Assembly: GCA_958477465.1 (NCBI GenBank)
Contig: CAUEFX010000038.1
Location: 1-41,160 of the forward strand
Length of the DNA stretch: 41,160 nt
Direction of reading: 5' to 3'
Source of the DNA: an uncultured Bacteroides sp.
GTDB taxonomy: Bacteria; Bacteroidota; Bacteroidia; Bacteroidales; Bacteroidaceae
Part shown: positions 1 through 7,263 of the stretch, one piece after another
Layout of the letters: each line of letters opens with the position of its first letter
How positions within the stretch are numbered: position 1 is the stretch's first letter
Position numbers and translations under genes: made by a program
The notes under the pieces: model-generated
What the model was told of the DNA's origin: nothing
The model's database searches: none
What the model saw: the letters and a program-made list of their open reading frames with translations, nothing else

Positions 1-52
1 TTTGTATGTTATTAACAAGAAAAATCCTAAGTATAAACAACGTCAAGGATAA
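1..52 (+). CDS. rpmJ: 50S ribosomal protein L36, 3' end only
   Basis: The first 52 bases read in frame as LYVINKKNPKYKQRQG followed by TAA. This is the C-terminal end of the short ribosomal protein L36 as found in Bacteroidota, and rpmJ directly before rpsM is the usual order. The 5' part lies outside the window. The protein is a zinc-ribbon component of the large ribosomal subunit; the zinc ligands themselves are mostly outside the visible part. Confidence 0.85.
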   Translation, partial: LYVINKKNPKYKQRQG

Positions 53-88
53 TTTATTATTTTTGCAAAAAAAATAATTTAATATAAT

Positions 89-469
89 ATGGCTATAAGA
101 ATAGTTGGTGTAGATTTGCCTCAGAATAAGAGAGGTGAGGTCGCGTTGACCTATGTATATGGAATAGGTCGCAGTAGTTCAGCAAGAATTTTAGATAAAG
201 CTGGTGTAGACAAAGATCTGAAAGTGAAGGACTGGACAGATGATCAGGCTGCAAAGATTCGTGAGATCATCGGTGCAGAGTATAAGGTTGAAGGTGATCT
301 TCGTTCTGAAATACAATTGAACATTAAGCGATTAATGGATATTGGATGTTACCGTGGTGTGCGCCACCGTATTGGACTACCCGTTAGAGGTCAGAGTACC
401 AAGAACAATGCACGTACTCGTAAGGGTAGAAAGAAAACCGTTGCTAATAAGAAAAAAGCTACTAAATAA
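89..469 (+). CDS. rpsM: 30S ribosomal protein S13
   Basis: The 126-residue protein starts MAIRIVGVDLP and has the S13 hallmarks: the helix-two-turn-helix region with TYVYGIGRSSS near residues 22-32, and a basic C-terminal tail (RGQSTKNNARTRKGRKK) that reaches into the ribosomal head near the P-site tRNA. Length is normal for the family. It lies 36 nt after rpmJ and 11 nt before rpsK, so it belongs to one operon with them. The ATG at 89 is the only sensible start. Confidence 0.97.
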   Translation: MAIRIVGVDLPQNKRGEVALTYVYGIGRSSSARILDKAGVDKDLKVKDWTDDQAAKIREIIGAEYKVEGDLRSEIQLNIKRLMDIGCYRGVRHRIGLPVRGQSTKNNARTRKGRKKTVANKKKATK

Positions 470-480
470 TAATTGTTGAT

Positions 481-870
481 ATGGCAAAAAAAACAGTTGC
501 AGCTAAAAAGAGAAATGTGAAAGTAGACGCTAATGGACAGTTGCATGTTCATTCATCTTTCAACAATATTATTGTTTCTCTTGCAAATAGTGAAGGGCAG
601 ATTATCTCTTGGTCATCTGCTGGTAAAATGGGATTTAGAGGTTCTAAGAAGAATACTCCTTATGCAGCTCAGATGGCTGCCCAAGATTGCGCAAAAGTGG
701 CATATGATCTTGGCCTGAGAAAGGTAAAAGCATACGTAAAAGGACCGGGTAACGGACGTGAGTCTGCTATTAGAACTATCCATGGTGCAGGTATTGAAGT
801 TACTGAAATTATTGACGTAACTCCGCTTCCACACAATGGTTGCCGTCCTCCGAAAAGACGTAGAGTTTAA
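481..870 (+). CDS. rpsK: 30S ribosomal protein S11
   Basis: The 129-residue protein shows the S11 core: HSSFNNIIVSL near residues 24-34, then the conserved SAGKMGFRGSKKNTPYAAQ stretch, and the C-terminal PLPHNGCRPPKRRRV signature that contacts 16S rRNA in the platform of the small subunit. Length is typical. Eleven bases separate it from rpsM. A gap of 118 nt follows before rpsD, the only sizeable gap inside this operon. Confidence 0.97.
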   Translation: MAKKTVAAKKRNVKVDANGQLHVHSSFNNIIVSLANSEGQIISWSSAGKMGFRGSKKNTPYAAQMAAQDCAKVAYDLGLRKVKAYVKGPGNGRESAIRTIHGAGIEVTEIIDVTPLPHNGCRPPKRRRV

Positions 871-988
871 AATTTACCTTTAATAAAAATGATACTTGAT
901 TTTGTTTTTGGATTGCATCAAATTCTTCTCTGTAATCGCGGCTGCAACAAATTAAGTTCATGAATAAACAATTAAATATTTAAAAGAA

Positions 989-1594
989 ATGGCTAGATAT
1001 ACTGGACCAAAATCAAGAATAGCCCGTAAATTCGGTGAAGGTATCTTTGGAGCTGATAAAGTTTTGTCAAAGAAGAATTATCCTCCCGGACAACATGGAA
1101 ATTCAAGAAAAAGAAAAACTTCAGAATACGGTATTCAGCTTCGTGAGAAACAGAAAGCTAAATATACTTATGGAGTATTAGAAAAACAATTCCGTAATTT
1201 GTTTGAGAAAGCAGAAGCCGCTAAGGGTATTACCGGTGAAATTCTTCTTCAAATGCTGGAAGGTCGCTTAGACAACATTGTATTCCGTTTGGGAATTGCA
1301 CCTACTCGTGCAGCTGCTCGTCAGTTGGTAAGTCACAGACATATTACTGTTGACGGACAGGTGGTGAACATCCCTTCGTATGCAGTGAAACCCGGACAGT
1401 TGGTCGGCGTTCGCGAAAGATCTAAATCTTTGGAAGTGATTGCTAACTCTCTTGCAGGTTTTAATCACAGCAAATACGCTTGGTTGGAATGGGATGAAGC
1501 TTCAAAGGTGGGCAAATTATTGCATATTCCTGAAAGAGCAGACATTCCTGAGAACATTAAAGAGCATTTGATCGTTGAATTGTATTCTAAATAA
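989..1594 (+). CDS. rpsD: 30S ribosomal protein S4
   Basis: The 201-residue protein begins MARYTGPKSRIARKFGE and contains the S4 RNA-binding domain around residues 93-155 (MLEGRLDNIVFRLG, then RQLVSHRHITVDG). S4 is a primary 16S rRNA binder; in E. coli it also represses translation of its own (alpha) operon. The N-terminal zinc-binding cysteines of some S4 proteins are absent. The 118-nt AT-rich gap upstream has no ORF; it could carry a secondary promoter or a regulatory leader, but I see no decisive structure there. rpoA follows after 11 nt. Confidence 0.97.
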   Translation: MARYTGPKSRIARKFGEGIFGADKVLSKKNYPPGQHGNSRKRKTSEYGIQLREKQKAKYTYGVLEKQFRNLFEKAEAAKGITGEILLQMLEGRLDNIVFRLGIAPTRAAARQLVSHRHITVDGQVVNIPSYAVKPGQLVGVRERSKSLEVIANSLAGFNHSKYAWLEWDEASKVGKLLHIPERADIPENIKEHLIVELYSK

Positions 1595-1605
1595 TAATTA
1601 ATTTC

Positions 1606-2598
1606 ATGGCGATATTAGCATTTCAAAAACCTGATAAAGTATTAATGTTGGAGGCGGACTCCAGATTCGGTAAATTCGAATTCCGTCCGTTGGAACCGGG
1701 TTTTGGTATTACTGTAGGTAATGCATTACGCCGTATCCTTCTTTCTTCATTAGAGGGTTTTGCTATCACTACTATCAGAATCGATGGTGTGGAGCATGAA
1801 TTTTCTAGTGTACCTGGAGTAAAAGAGGATGTTACCAACATTATCTTGAATCTGAAACAAGTGAGATTCAAGCAAGTAGTTGAAGAGTTCGAGAGCGAAA
1901 AAGTGAGCATCACTGTCGAGAATTCCAGTGAATTTAAAGCAGGTGACATAGGTAAGTATTTGACTGGATTTGAAGTGTTAAATCCGGAATTAGTTATTTG
2001 TCATTTAGATTCTAAGTCGACTATGCAGATTGATATTACAATCAATAAGGGCCGTGGTTATGTCCCCGCTGATGAAAACCGCGAATATTGTACCGATGTG
2101 AATGTAATTCCAATCGACTCTATTTATACGCCGATACGTAATGTGAAGTATGCAGTAGAAAACTTCCGTGTAGAACAGAAGACTGACTACGAGAAGCTGA
2201 TACTTGAGATTGCTACGGACGGTTCCATTCATCCGAAAGAAGCCCTGAAAGAGGCTGCTAAAATTCTGATTTATCACTTCATGTTGTTTTCTGATGAGAA
2301 GATTACTCTTGAGAACAATGACGTGGATGGTAACGAGGAATTTGATGAAGAAGTTCTGCATATGCGTCAATTGTTGAAAACTAAACTTGTCGATATGGAC
2401 TTGTCTGTCCGTGCCCTCAATTGCTTGAAGGCTGCGGATGTAGAAACTCTCGGCGATTTGGTACAGTTCAACAAGACCGATTTGCTGAAATTCAGAAACT
2501 TCGGAAAGAAATCGCTTACCGAGCTTGATGATTTGCTGGAAAGTCTGAATCTGTCGTTTGGAACCGACATTTCTAAATATAAATTAGATAAAGAATAA
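1606..2598 (+). CDS. rpoA: DNA-directed RNA polymerase subunit alpha
   Basis: The 330-residue protein has both alpha domains. The N-terminal dimerisation/assembly domain is marked by GITVGNALRRILLSSLEG near residues 34-51. The C-terminal domain (about 250-320) contains the helix-hairpin-helix region with LNCLKAADVETLGDLV and FGKKSLTEL, used for contacts with upstream DNA and activators. Length is normal. It sits between rpsD and rplQ, with 3 nt before rplQ, as in most bacteria, and would be co-transcribed with them. Confidence 0.98.
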   Translation: MAILAFQKPDKVLMLEADSRFGKFEFRPLEPGFGITVGNALRRILLSSLEGFAITTIRIDGVEHEFSSVPGVKEDVTNIILNLKQVRFKQVVEEFESEKVSITVENSSEFKAGDIGKYLTGFEVLNPELVICHLDSKSTMQIDITINKGRGYVPADENREYCTDVNVIPIDSIYTPIRNVKYAVENFRVEQKTDYEKLILEIATDGSIHPKEALKEAAKILIYHFMLFSDEKITLENNDVDGNEEFDEEVLHMRQLLKTKLVDMDLSVRALNCLKAADVETLGDLVQFNKTDLLKFRNFGKKSLTELDDLLESLNLSFGTDISKYKLDKE

Positions 2599-2601
2599 AA
2601 A

Positions 2602-3093
2602 ATGAGACATAATAAGAAATTTAATCATTTAGGTCGTACTGCTTCTCATAGAAGTGCTATGTTATCTAACATGGCTTGTTCTTTGATCAAGCACAAAAGA
2701 ATCACTACGACTGTAGCAAAGGCGAAAGCATTGAAGAAATTTGTTGAGCCTTTGATCACAAAGTCTAAAGAGGATACGACAAACTCTCGTCGTGTTGTAT
2801 TTAGCAATTTGCAAGATAAGATTGCTGTAACAGAATTGTTCAAAGAAATCTCTGTGAAAATAGCAGATCGTCCGGGTGGTTATACTCGTATTATCAAGAC
2901 TGGTCATCGTTTGGGTGATAATGCAGAAATGTGCTTTATTGAACTCGTTGATTACAACGAAAACATGGCTAAAGAGAAAGTTGCAAAGAAGGCTACTCGT
3001 ACTCGTCGTTCGAAGAAAGCTGCTGCTGCAGAAGCTGCTCCAGTTGCTGAAGCTCCTGCAACTGAAGAACCTAAAGCAGAATCGGCAGAATAA
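2602..3093 (+). CDS. rplQ: 50S ribosomal protein L17
   Basis: The first 115-120 residues are a standard L17 (MRHNKKFNHLGRTASHRSAM, then the GGYTRIIKTGHRLGDNAEM region). The protein is 163 residues long because of a C-terminal extension of about 40 residues, first basic (KKATRTRRSKKAA), then rich in Ala, Glu and Pro. Extensions of this low-complexity type are common in Bacteroidota ribosomal proteins; no function is evident. It is the last gene of the operon and is followed by an intrinsic terminator about 25 nt downstream. Confidence 0.97.
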   Translation: MRHNKKFNHLGRTASHRSAMLSNMACSLIKHKRITTTVAKAKALKKFVEPLITKSKEDTTNSRRVVFSNLQDKIAVTELFKEISVKIADRPGGYTRIIKTGHRLGDNAEMCFIELVDYNENMAKEKVAKKATRTRRSKKAAAAEAAPVAEAPATEEPKAESAE

Positions 3094-3117
3094 TTTAGTA
3101 ATTGTTCTTATAGATAT

Positions 3118-3151
3118 AAAAAAGGTTGCCTTGAAAAAGGTGACCTTTTTT
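3118..3151 (+). terminator. Intrinsic terminator of the rpsM-rplQ operon
   Basis: A stem forms between AAAAAAGGT-T-GCCTT and AAGGT-G-ACCTTTTTT. It contains two G-T wobbles, has a short GAAA loop and ends in a run of six T. It lies 25 nt after the rplQ stop, in the place expected for the operon terminator. Confidence 0.8.
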
Positions 3152-3214
3152 GTTTTCAATTCTAAAGATACTTTAATAAACTCTTTCACTGAACATTCTG
3201 ATGAAATATTCTGT

Positions 3215-3222
3215 TATATTTG
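3215..3222 (+). promoter_or_regulatory. Possible Bacteroides -7 promoter box
   Basis: TATATTTG matches the Bacteroides -7 consensus TAnnTTTG exactly. It ends only 9 nt before the ATG at 3232, so the transcript leader would be just a few bases. I see no TTTG box at the expected -33 distance, so the call is weak. Confidence 0.3.
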
Positions 3223-3231
3223 CAGATAGAT

Positions 3232-3627
3232 ATGGCTAAATTTGTAAAAGTAATATTGTTTCTGCTGTTTGCTGTAGCGCTTTATGGCGTAACGGGCAAT
3301 CTTTTCACTGAAATACCGGTGGAAAGTCAGGAACATGATTTGGCTCATACGGAGTATTCGCAGAAAGTAACCAGCGCAAAATTGCCTTATTTCCCTGAAG
3401 GAGAGTTGTCGAATGCGACCCAGTCCCATCAGATAATGACTTCTCGTATACAGCGCATCAATCTACTTGAATACTCAATATCCTTGAAAACCCTGGCCCT
3501 GAAGCTTTCATCGAGAGAGGCTGTTTTGGTACAACATCGTGGGCGGCTATACGATACCACAACTTCTTATTACTGCCACCCTTCGAGTGAATATTATGTC
3601 TTTACCTTAAGGCGTATTATTATTTAG
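3232..3627 (+). CDS. Small secreted or membrane-anchored protein of unknown function
   Basis: The protein is 131 residues from the ATG at 3232. An in-frame TTG at 3220 is less likely as the start, because the hydrophobic segment FVKVILFLLFAVALYGV follows directly after MAK, as expected for a signal peptide or membrane anchor. The mature part carries no motif I recognise; two cysteine-free stretches are followed by a Tyr-rich C-terminal end (YYCHPSSEYYVFTL). It is a single gene between the ribosomal operon terminator and the next small membrane protein. It looks like one of the many conserved but uncharacterised Bacteroides envelope proteins; I assign no function. Confidence 0.55.
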   Translation: MAKFVKVILFLLFAVALYGVTGNLFTEIPVESQEHDLAHTEYSQKVTSAKLPYFPEGELSNATQSHQIMTSRIQRINLLEYSISLKTLALKLSSREAVLVQHRGRLYDTTTSYYCHPSSEYYVFTLRRIII

Positions 3628-3730
3628 ATGTTTTATTTATTGGTTCTGTTCTATTTAGGATAATGCATCGGCTGTATGTGTTATCAGTTACTTTTTTCTT
3701 ATATTACTAATAAATAAAACTCATTATAAT

Positions 3731-4270
3731 ATGGCAACTCAAGCTATTGATGCAACTATTTTTGCATCTTCTCATCCTGATATTGCAAAACGTACAAGTC
3801 TTTCCGGAGTTATTATCTCTGTCTTATTTTTACTTGCCGGTGTATTGGCTTTTGTCTCTACTTTTGAGATGGAAGATCGTTCTTCTACCTTAAGTATGGG
3901 ATTAATGGTGTTAGGTTCCGGCATGTTCTTAATTGGAATTTTCCGTTTGTTCTGGAAGTCAAAAGTGGTTGTTTATTTACCTACCGGGAGTGTCGCTAAG
4001 GAACAAAGTGTGTTTTTTGATTTAAAGTATATGGATGAATTGAAGGGTATGGTAAAATCCGGCGTATTCCCTGCTGACACGATGCTGAAGAGTGAGAATA
4101 GTGGCAATATCCGTATGGATGTGATACTTTCCGAGGACAAGAAATTTGCGGCTGTGCAGTTATTCCAGTTTATTCCTTATACATATAGTCCTATAACTTC
4201 AGTGCAGTATTTTACGAATGGAGAAGCATCTGCTGTGGCTGCTTTTCTCTCAAAATGTAAATTACACTAA
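3731..4270 (+). CDS. Two-TM membrane protein of unknown function
   Basis: The protein has 179 residues. Two hydrophobic segments (about residues 24-44, LSGVIISVLFLLAGVLAFV, and 55-73, LSMGLMVLGSGMFLIGIF) form a hairpin in the membrane. They are followed by a soluble domain of about 100 residues with a predicted alpha/beta pattern ending in AVAAFLSKCKLH. No enzyme motif is visible. The N-terminus (MATQAIDATIF) is hydrophilic and would be cytoplasmic. The gene stands alone and is converged upon by the MutS-family gene; a hairpin-plus-T-run terminator lies about 160 nt downstream, inside the end of that gene. Confidence 0.65.
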   Translation: MATQAIDATIFASSHPDIAKRTSLSGVIISVLFLLAGVLAFVSTFEMEDRSSTLSMGLMVLGSGMFLIGIFRLFWKSKVVVYLPTGSVAKEQSVFFDLKYMDELKGMVKSGVFPADTMLKSENSGNIRMDVILSEDKKFAAVQLFQFIPYTYSPITSVQYFTNGEASAVAAFLSKCKLH

Positions 4271-4381
4271 GAGTATGTCTTGATTTATCGTCTAATGACC
4301 GATGATGGGGTTTCAAACAGAAGATCGCTTAGGGTGTAGACGGGAGTCACTCAAAAATGGCTATAGGAATCCCAAACTGTT

Positions 4382-4411
4382 TCTAAGGCTTAACAGTATC
4401 TAAGGCTTAAC
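4382..4411. repeat. 13-bp direct repeat in a convergent intergenic gap
   Basis: TCTAAGGCTTAAC occurs at 4382-4394 and again at 4399-4411, four bases apart (period 17). The 163-nt gap between the two converging genes has no ORF. The repeat could be a slippage duplication or a protein-binding site; nothing favours one over the other. Confidence 0.6.
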
Positions 4412-4428
4412 TTTAATTTGCAGAGAGT

Positions 4429-4466
4429 GGGGATCAGTCGTCTATGACGGCTATCCCCATTTTTTT
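4429..4466 (+). terminator. Intrinsic terminator embedded in the 3' end of the converging gene
   Basis: On the plus strand GGGGAT(C)AGTCGTC pairs with GACGGCTATCCCC: 13 base pairs with one bulged C and one wobble, and a TAT loop. Seven T follow at 4460-4466. It would terminate transcription from the 3731-4270 gene. The same bases are the last codons of the minus-strand MutS-family gene (its C-terminal Gly-Ile-Ala-Val-Ile-Asp-Asp and the stop). Confidence 0.65.
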
Positions 4467-6248
4467 CATTAAAAAGCATGCATTCATATTTTGTGCGATA
4501 CCATCTTTCATTTGGTAAGAGAAGGTGAGCTCATCGTTTGTGATATCTGCTTCAAAGCAGTAATTGCGGATATCGTTTGGAAAGAGATTGATAAGAGTGC
4601 CTAACATTAGGTCGTGGGTAGCTATGATACCGTTCGCCTGTAAGGTCATGAATTGTTTGATTAAGGCGAAAGAGCCTTTTTGTTTGTCGGTGGAGTTTGT
4701 TCCTTTTAGTATCTCATCGAGTATAATGAATAGTTCTTCACCGGCATTTAGCTTGTCGATAATAAGTTTCAGCCGTTTTAATTCAGCGAAGAAATAGGAT
4801 TCGTTGTCTGTTAGCGAATCACTGGTGCGCAGGCTGGTAATCAATCGGGAAGGATATAGTTTCATTTGTTCGGCCCATACGGGAGCACCGATGCAGGCAA
4901 GCAGATAGTTGATTCCCACCGTACGGAGATAGGTACTTTTTCCTGCCATATTGGCTCCGGTGATGATAATGAAGAATGGACGTTTGGTGATGTTTATGTT
5001 ATTGCGGACACATTTATCCCGGTTCATCAACGGATGCCCCAGTGCTTGGGCTGTCATCTCAAAAGGCTGTGAACTGATTTCCGGATAGATATACTCCGGA
5101 TGATTGTAGGCGAAAGTAGCCAGTGAACAATAAGCATCCATTTCTCCGATGGCTTTGAGCCAGGATGGGAGTTCCGAGGCATGTTCTTCTTTCCAGGCTT
5201 CAATCCTTATGATTTGCCTCAGTTCCCAAAACAACGAACCGTTGAGAACGAAAGACATCAGCATATTGCCGCGTTGGTCGAGGGCATTCATCAGGGTTGT
5301 GAGTTTTTTTACAGCCTGCGATGCGGTTTGTTTCTTTCCGCCTACCAGTTGTTGTATTTCCAGAAGAGCGTTACTTTGCAGGTTTTTCTCTTCTATTATG
5401 TGGATAAGATTGGCGTATGTTGCCAGTATCTGAAGTTTCTTGCCATATAGGGTCTGTATTTTGGTAATGCCTTTGGAGAAAACCAGGCTGAGCAAAAAGA
5501 AACCTACGAAGACGACGCTTGGTATGGTGTTGGATATTATACCTGCGACGGCCAGTGCGATAAGTATAATATTAGTTGCAGGCACAATGATAGGAAGTGC
5601 TCGTAGCAGGAGGCGATTCCGATAATAACTCGGGCTGTCGGCCCACGTTACAATCTCTTTTTCATCGGCAGATTTTCCTTTGTACATTAATCCGAGGATA
5701 CGAAAATGTTGCCTCATCTCAAATTCCTGAGCCAGTTCTTTGATACCTTCTTGCCGTTTTTCTATATTTTCCTTGCTCTCCAGATGATTATTAAACCAAT
5801 GAGCTAAACGCTTTCTGCCTAAATCGGTCGATGTACGGTTTATGTATTGGAAGAGTGAATGTTCACCGAATACATCCAAGTCATACGAATAAAGATGTGC
5901 CGGATCGATAAACTCCTTTCCGCCGTCGAAAGAAGAAGTGTCGTAATTTATTGCTTGAAGTTCCTGTCGGTTTATTTCTATCTTTTTCTCAAGATATTCT
6001 TTCTTATAAAACAGGCGGTTATGGAATTTTACCAGAAAGAAAAAAGGGAGAAAAGTGATGGCTACTGTTCCGGTTACGATGAACCATCCGCTTTCTCGGA
6101 AATGAATGACTCCTATAATCCCTGCAATGAAGAGAATGAAACGTAAAGTACTGATGCGGTAGATACGTTGTTTCTCTTTACTCAGTTTTTGTTCTGTTTC
6201 TCTGATGATATTCTGATAAGTTTGAATGAGGCTATCCAGTTGTTTCAT
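4434..6248 (-). CDS. Membrane-anchored MutS-family ATPase
   Basis: The C-terminal part is a MutS-type ABC ATPase: Walker A GANMAGKST, Walker B FIILDE, then the KGTNSTDK signature and ATHD switch region. Before it are a MutS core/lever-like helical region and, unusually, four hydrophobic segments in two pairs (about residues 36-51 and 55-73, then 217-237 and 240-257, counted from the ATG at 6248). The mismatch-recognition domain I of true MutS and the Smr nuclease domain of MutS2 are both absent, so classical mismatch repair is unlikely. MutS-like proteins with membrane segments are known in Bacteroidota but have no settled role. An upstream in-frame ATG at 6281 would add 11 residues. I prefer 6248 because a TAAATTTG box (6269-6276, minus strand) lies just before it. 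The gene is monocistronic. Confidence 0.75.
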   Translation of the reverse strand: MKQLDSLIQTYQNIIRETEQKLSKEKQRIYRISTLRFILFIAGIIGVIHFRESGWFIVTGTVAITFLPFFFLVKFHNRLFYKKEYLEKKIEINRQELQAINYDTSSFDGGKEFIDPAHLYSYDLDVFGEHSLFQYINRTSTDLGRKRLAHWFNNHLESKENIEKRQEGIKELAQEFEMRQHFRILGLMYKGKSADEKEIVTWADSPSYYRNRLLLRALPIIVPATNIILIALAVAGIISNTIPSVVFVGFFLLSLVFSKGITKIQTLYGKKLQILATYANLIHIIEEKNLQSNALLEIQQLVGGKKQTASQAVKKLTTLMNALDQRGNMLMSFVLNGSLFWELRQIIRIEAWKEEHASELPSWLKAIGEMDAYCSLATFAYNHPEYIYPEISSQPFEMTAQALGHPLMNRDKCVRNNINITKRPFFIIITGANMAGKSTYLRTVGINYLLACIGAPVWAEQMKLYPSRLITSLRTSDSLTDNESYFFAELKRLKLIIDKLNAGEELFIILDEILKGTNSTDKQKGSFALIKQFMTLQANGIIATHDLMLGTLINLFPNDIRNYCFEADITNDELTFSYQMKDGIAQNMNACFLMKKMGIAVIDD

Positions 6249-6516
6249 TGTTACTTTATTGTTTCCTACAAATTTAGGCATAAATCTCGATTTATATGTC
6301 CGTGTGATAAGAAAATGTCAAGCCTACCTCTATCTTTTCCTTTTACCCTGTTTGAATCTCAAAATACTTTATAAATAATGGATACAGATATACTGTAATC
6401 TGCTGCATTTATCAAGCTTTTCCTCTTTTTTTGGAAACTTTTGCTTTGAAAACTTGCTTCAATAAGTCAAATGGTGTAACTTTCCGAACGATTAATGCCA
6501 GTGAAAGGAGATGCTT

Positions 6517-7149
6517 ATGAAGAAACTGTGGATTATTTGCTTTATGACTTTTGTGGGGGTGCATCTGACCGCACAAGAAATTGTTTATTCCTCTTTAAAA
6601 GATTTATTGGCTCATAAGGGGGATACGGTGACGTCGTTGAAAATCGAAAAACGGACGAAAAATCAGATTGCATTGTCGGGAGGAGCCGATTATAAAATCA
6701 GTGTCGATGATAATAAATTACTGTGTAAGTATCTGAAAAGCCGTTGTTACGCAGTACAGTCGGATACATCACTTTACGTTAATTGCAAGAAGCTGCATTA
6801 TAAACGCTTGCGTTTTGGCGGTTGGTATGCTCCTGCCATGTGGCTTGGCGGAAATATCTTTTTCAGTGCAGTACCCTTAGGGTCTGTTGCTGCCAGCTCG
6901 TCAGTGACGATGGACGTCACATTGGGAGGGGTGGTCGGTGATGCCATTGCGGCTTCGGGACTGGTTTCGAAACGGGTCTATTATGAAATCGATGTAACTA
7001 CCGGTAAAGTAGGTTTTGTCGGAAAAGACCGCATGTGTGCATTGTTGGAGGCACATCCCGAGTGGAAAGAGGAATATCTGAAAGAAAACAGCGAGTCGGC
7101 GGAGATCACCGGTAAGTATCTGCAAATGCTCAAAAAACTCGGGGAATAA
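6517..7149 (+). CDS. Secreted or periplasmic protein of unknown function
   Basis: The protein has a signal peptide (MKKLWIICFMTFVGVHLTAQE, cleavage likely after TAQ or nearby) and about 190 mature residues. A central glycine/alanine-rich hydrophobic stretch (roughly residues 110-150, with GGVVGDAIAASGLVS) may associate with membrane. The C-terminal end is helical and charged (HPEWKEEYLKENSESAE). I prefer the ATG at 6517 to the one at 6511 because GAAAGGAG lies at a good distance upstream and the signal peptide then starts MKK. The type is widespread in Bacteroides and uncharacterised; no function is assigned. The 236-nt gap upstream, shared with the divergent MutS-family gene, has no ORF and should carry both promoters. 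Confidence 0.65.
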   Translation: MKKLWIICFMTFVGVHLTAQEIVYSSLKDLLAHKGDTVTSLKIEKRTKNQIALSGGADYKISVDDNKLLCKYLKSRCYAVQSDTSLYVNCKKLHYKRLRFGGWYAPAMWLGGNIFFSAVPLGSVAASSSVTMDVTLGGVVGDAIAASGLVSKRVYYEIDVTTGKVGFVGKDRMCALLEAHPEWKEEYLKENSESAEITGKYLQMLKKLGE

Positions 7150-7177
7150 TCTTTTTGATAATAAATATGCTGGATAT

Positions 7178-7208
7178 TTTGTAATTTCATCTCTTTTATT
7201 TATCTTGC
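7178..7208 (+). promoter_or_regulatory. Candidate promoter of the hut operon
   Basis: TTTG at 7178-7181 and TATCTTGC at 7201-7208 are separated by 19 nt. This fits the Bacteroides -33/-7 arrangement (TTTG and TAnnTTTG), with one T missing in the -7 box. The hutU ATG is 55 nt downstream, leaving a leader of about 50 nt. Confidence 0.45.
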
Positions 7209-7263
7209 GGAGAGTTATCAGGCTGTATATACTGACAGTTTGTAATCCTTAACATCGTTTATT

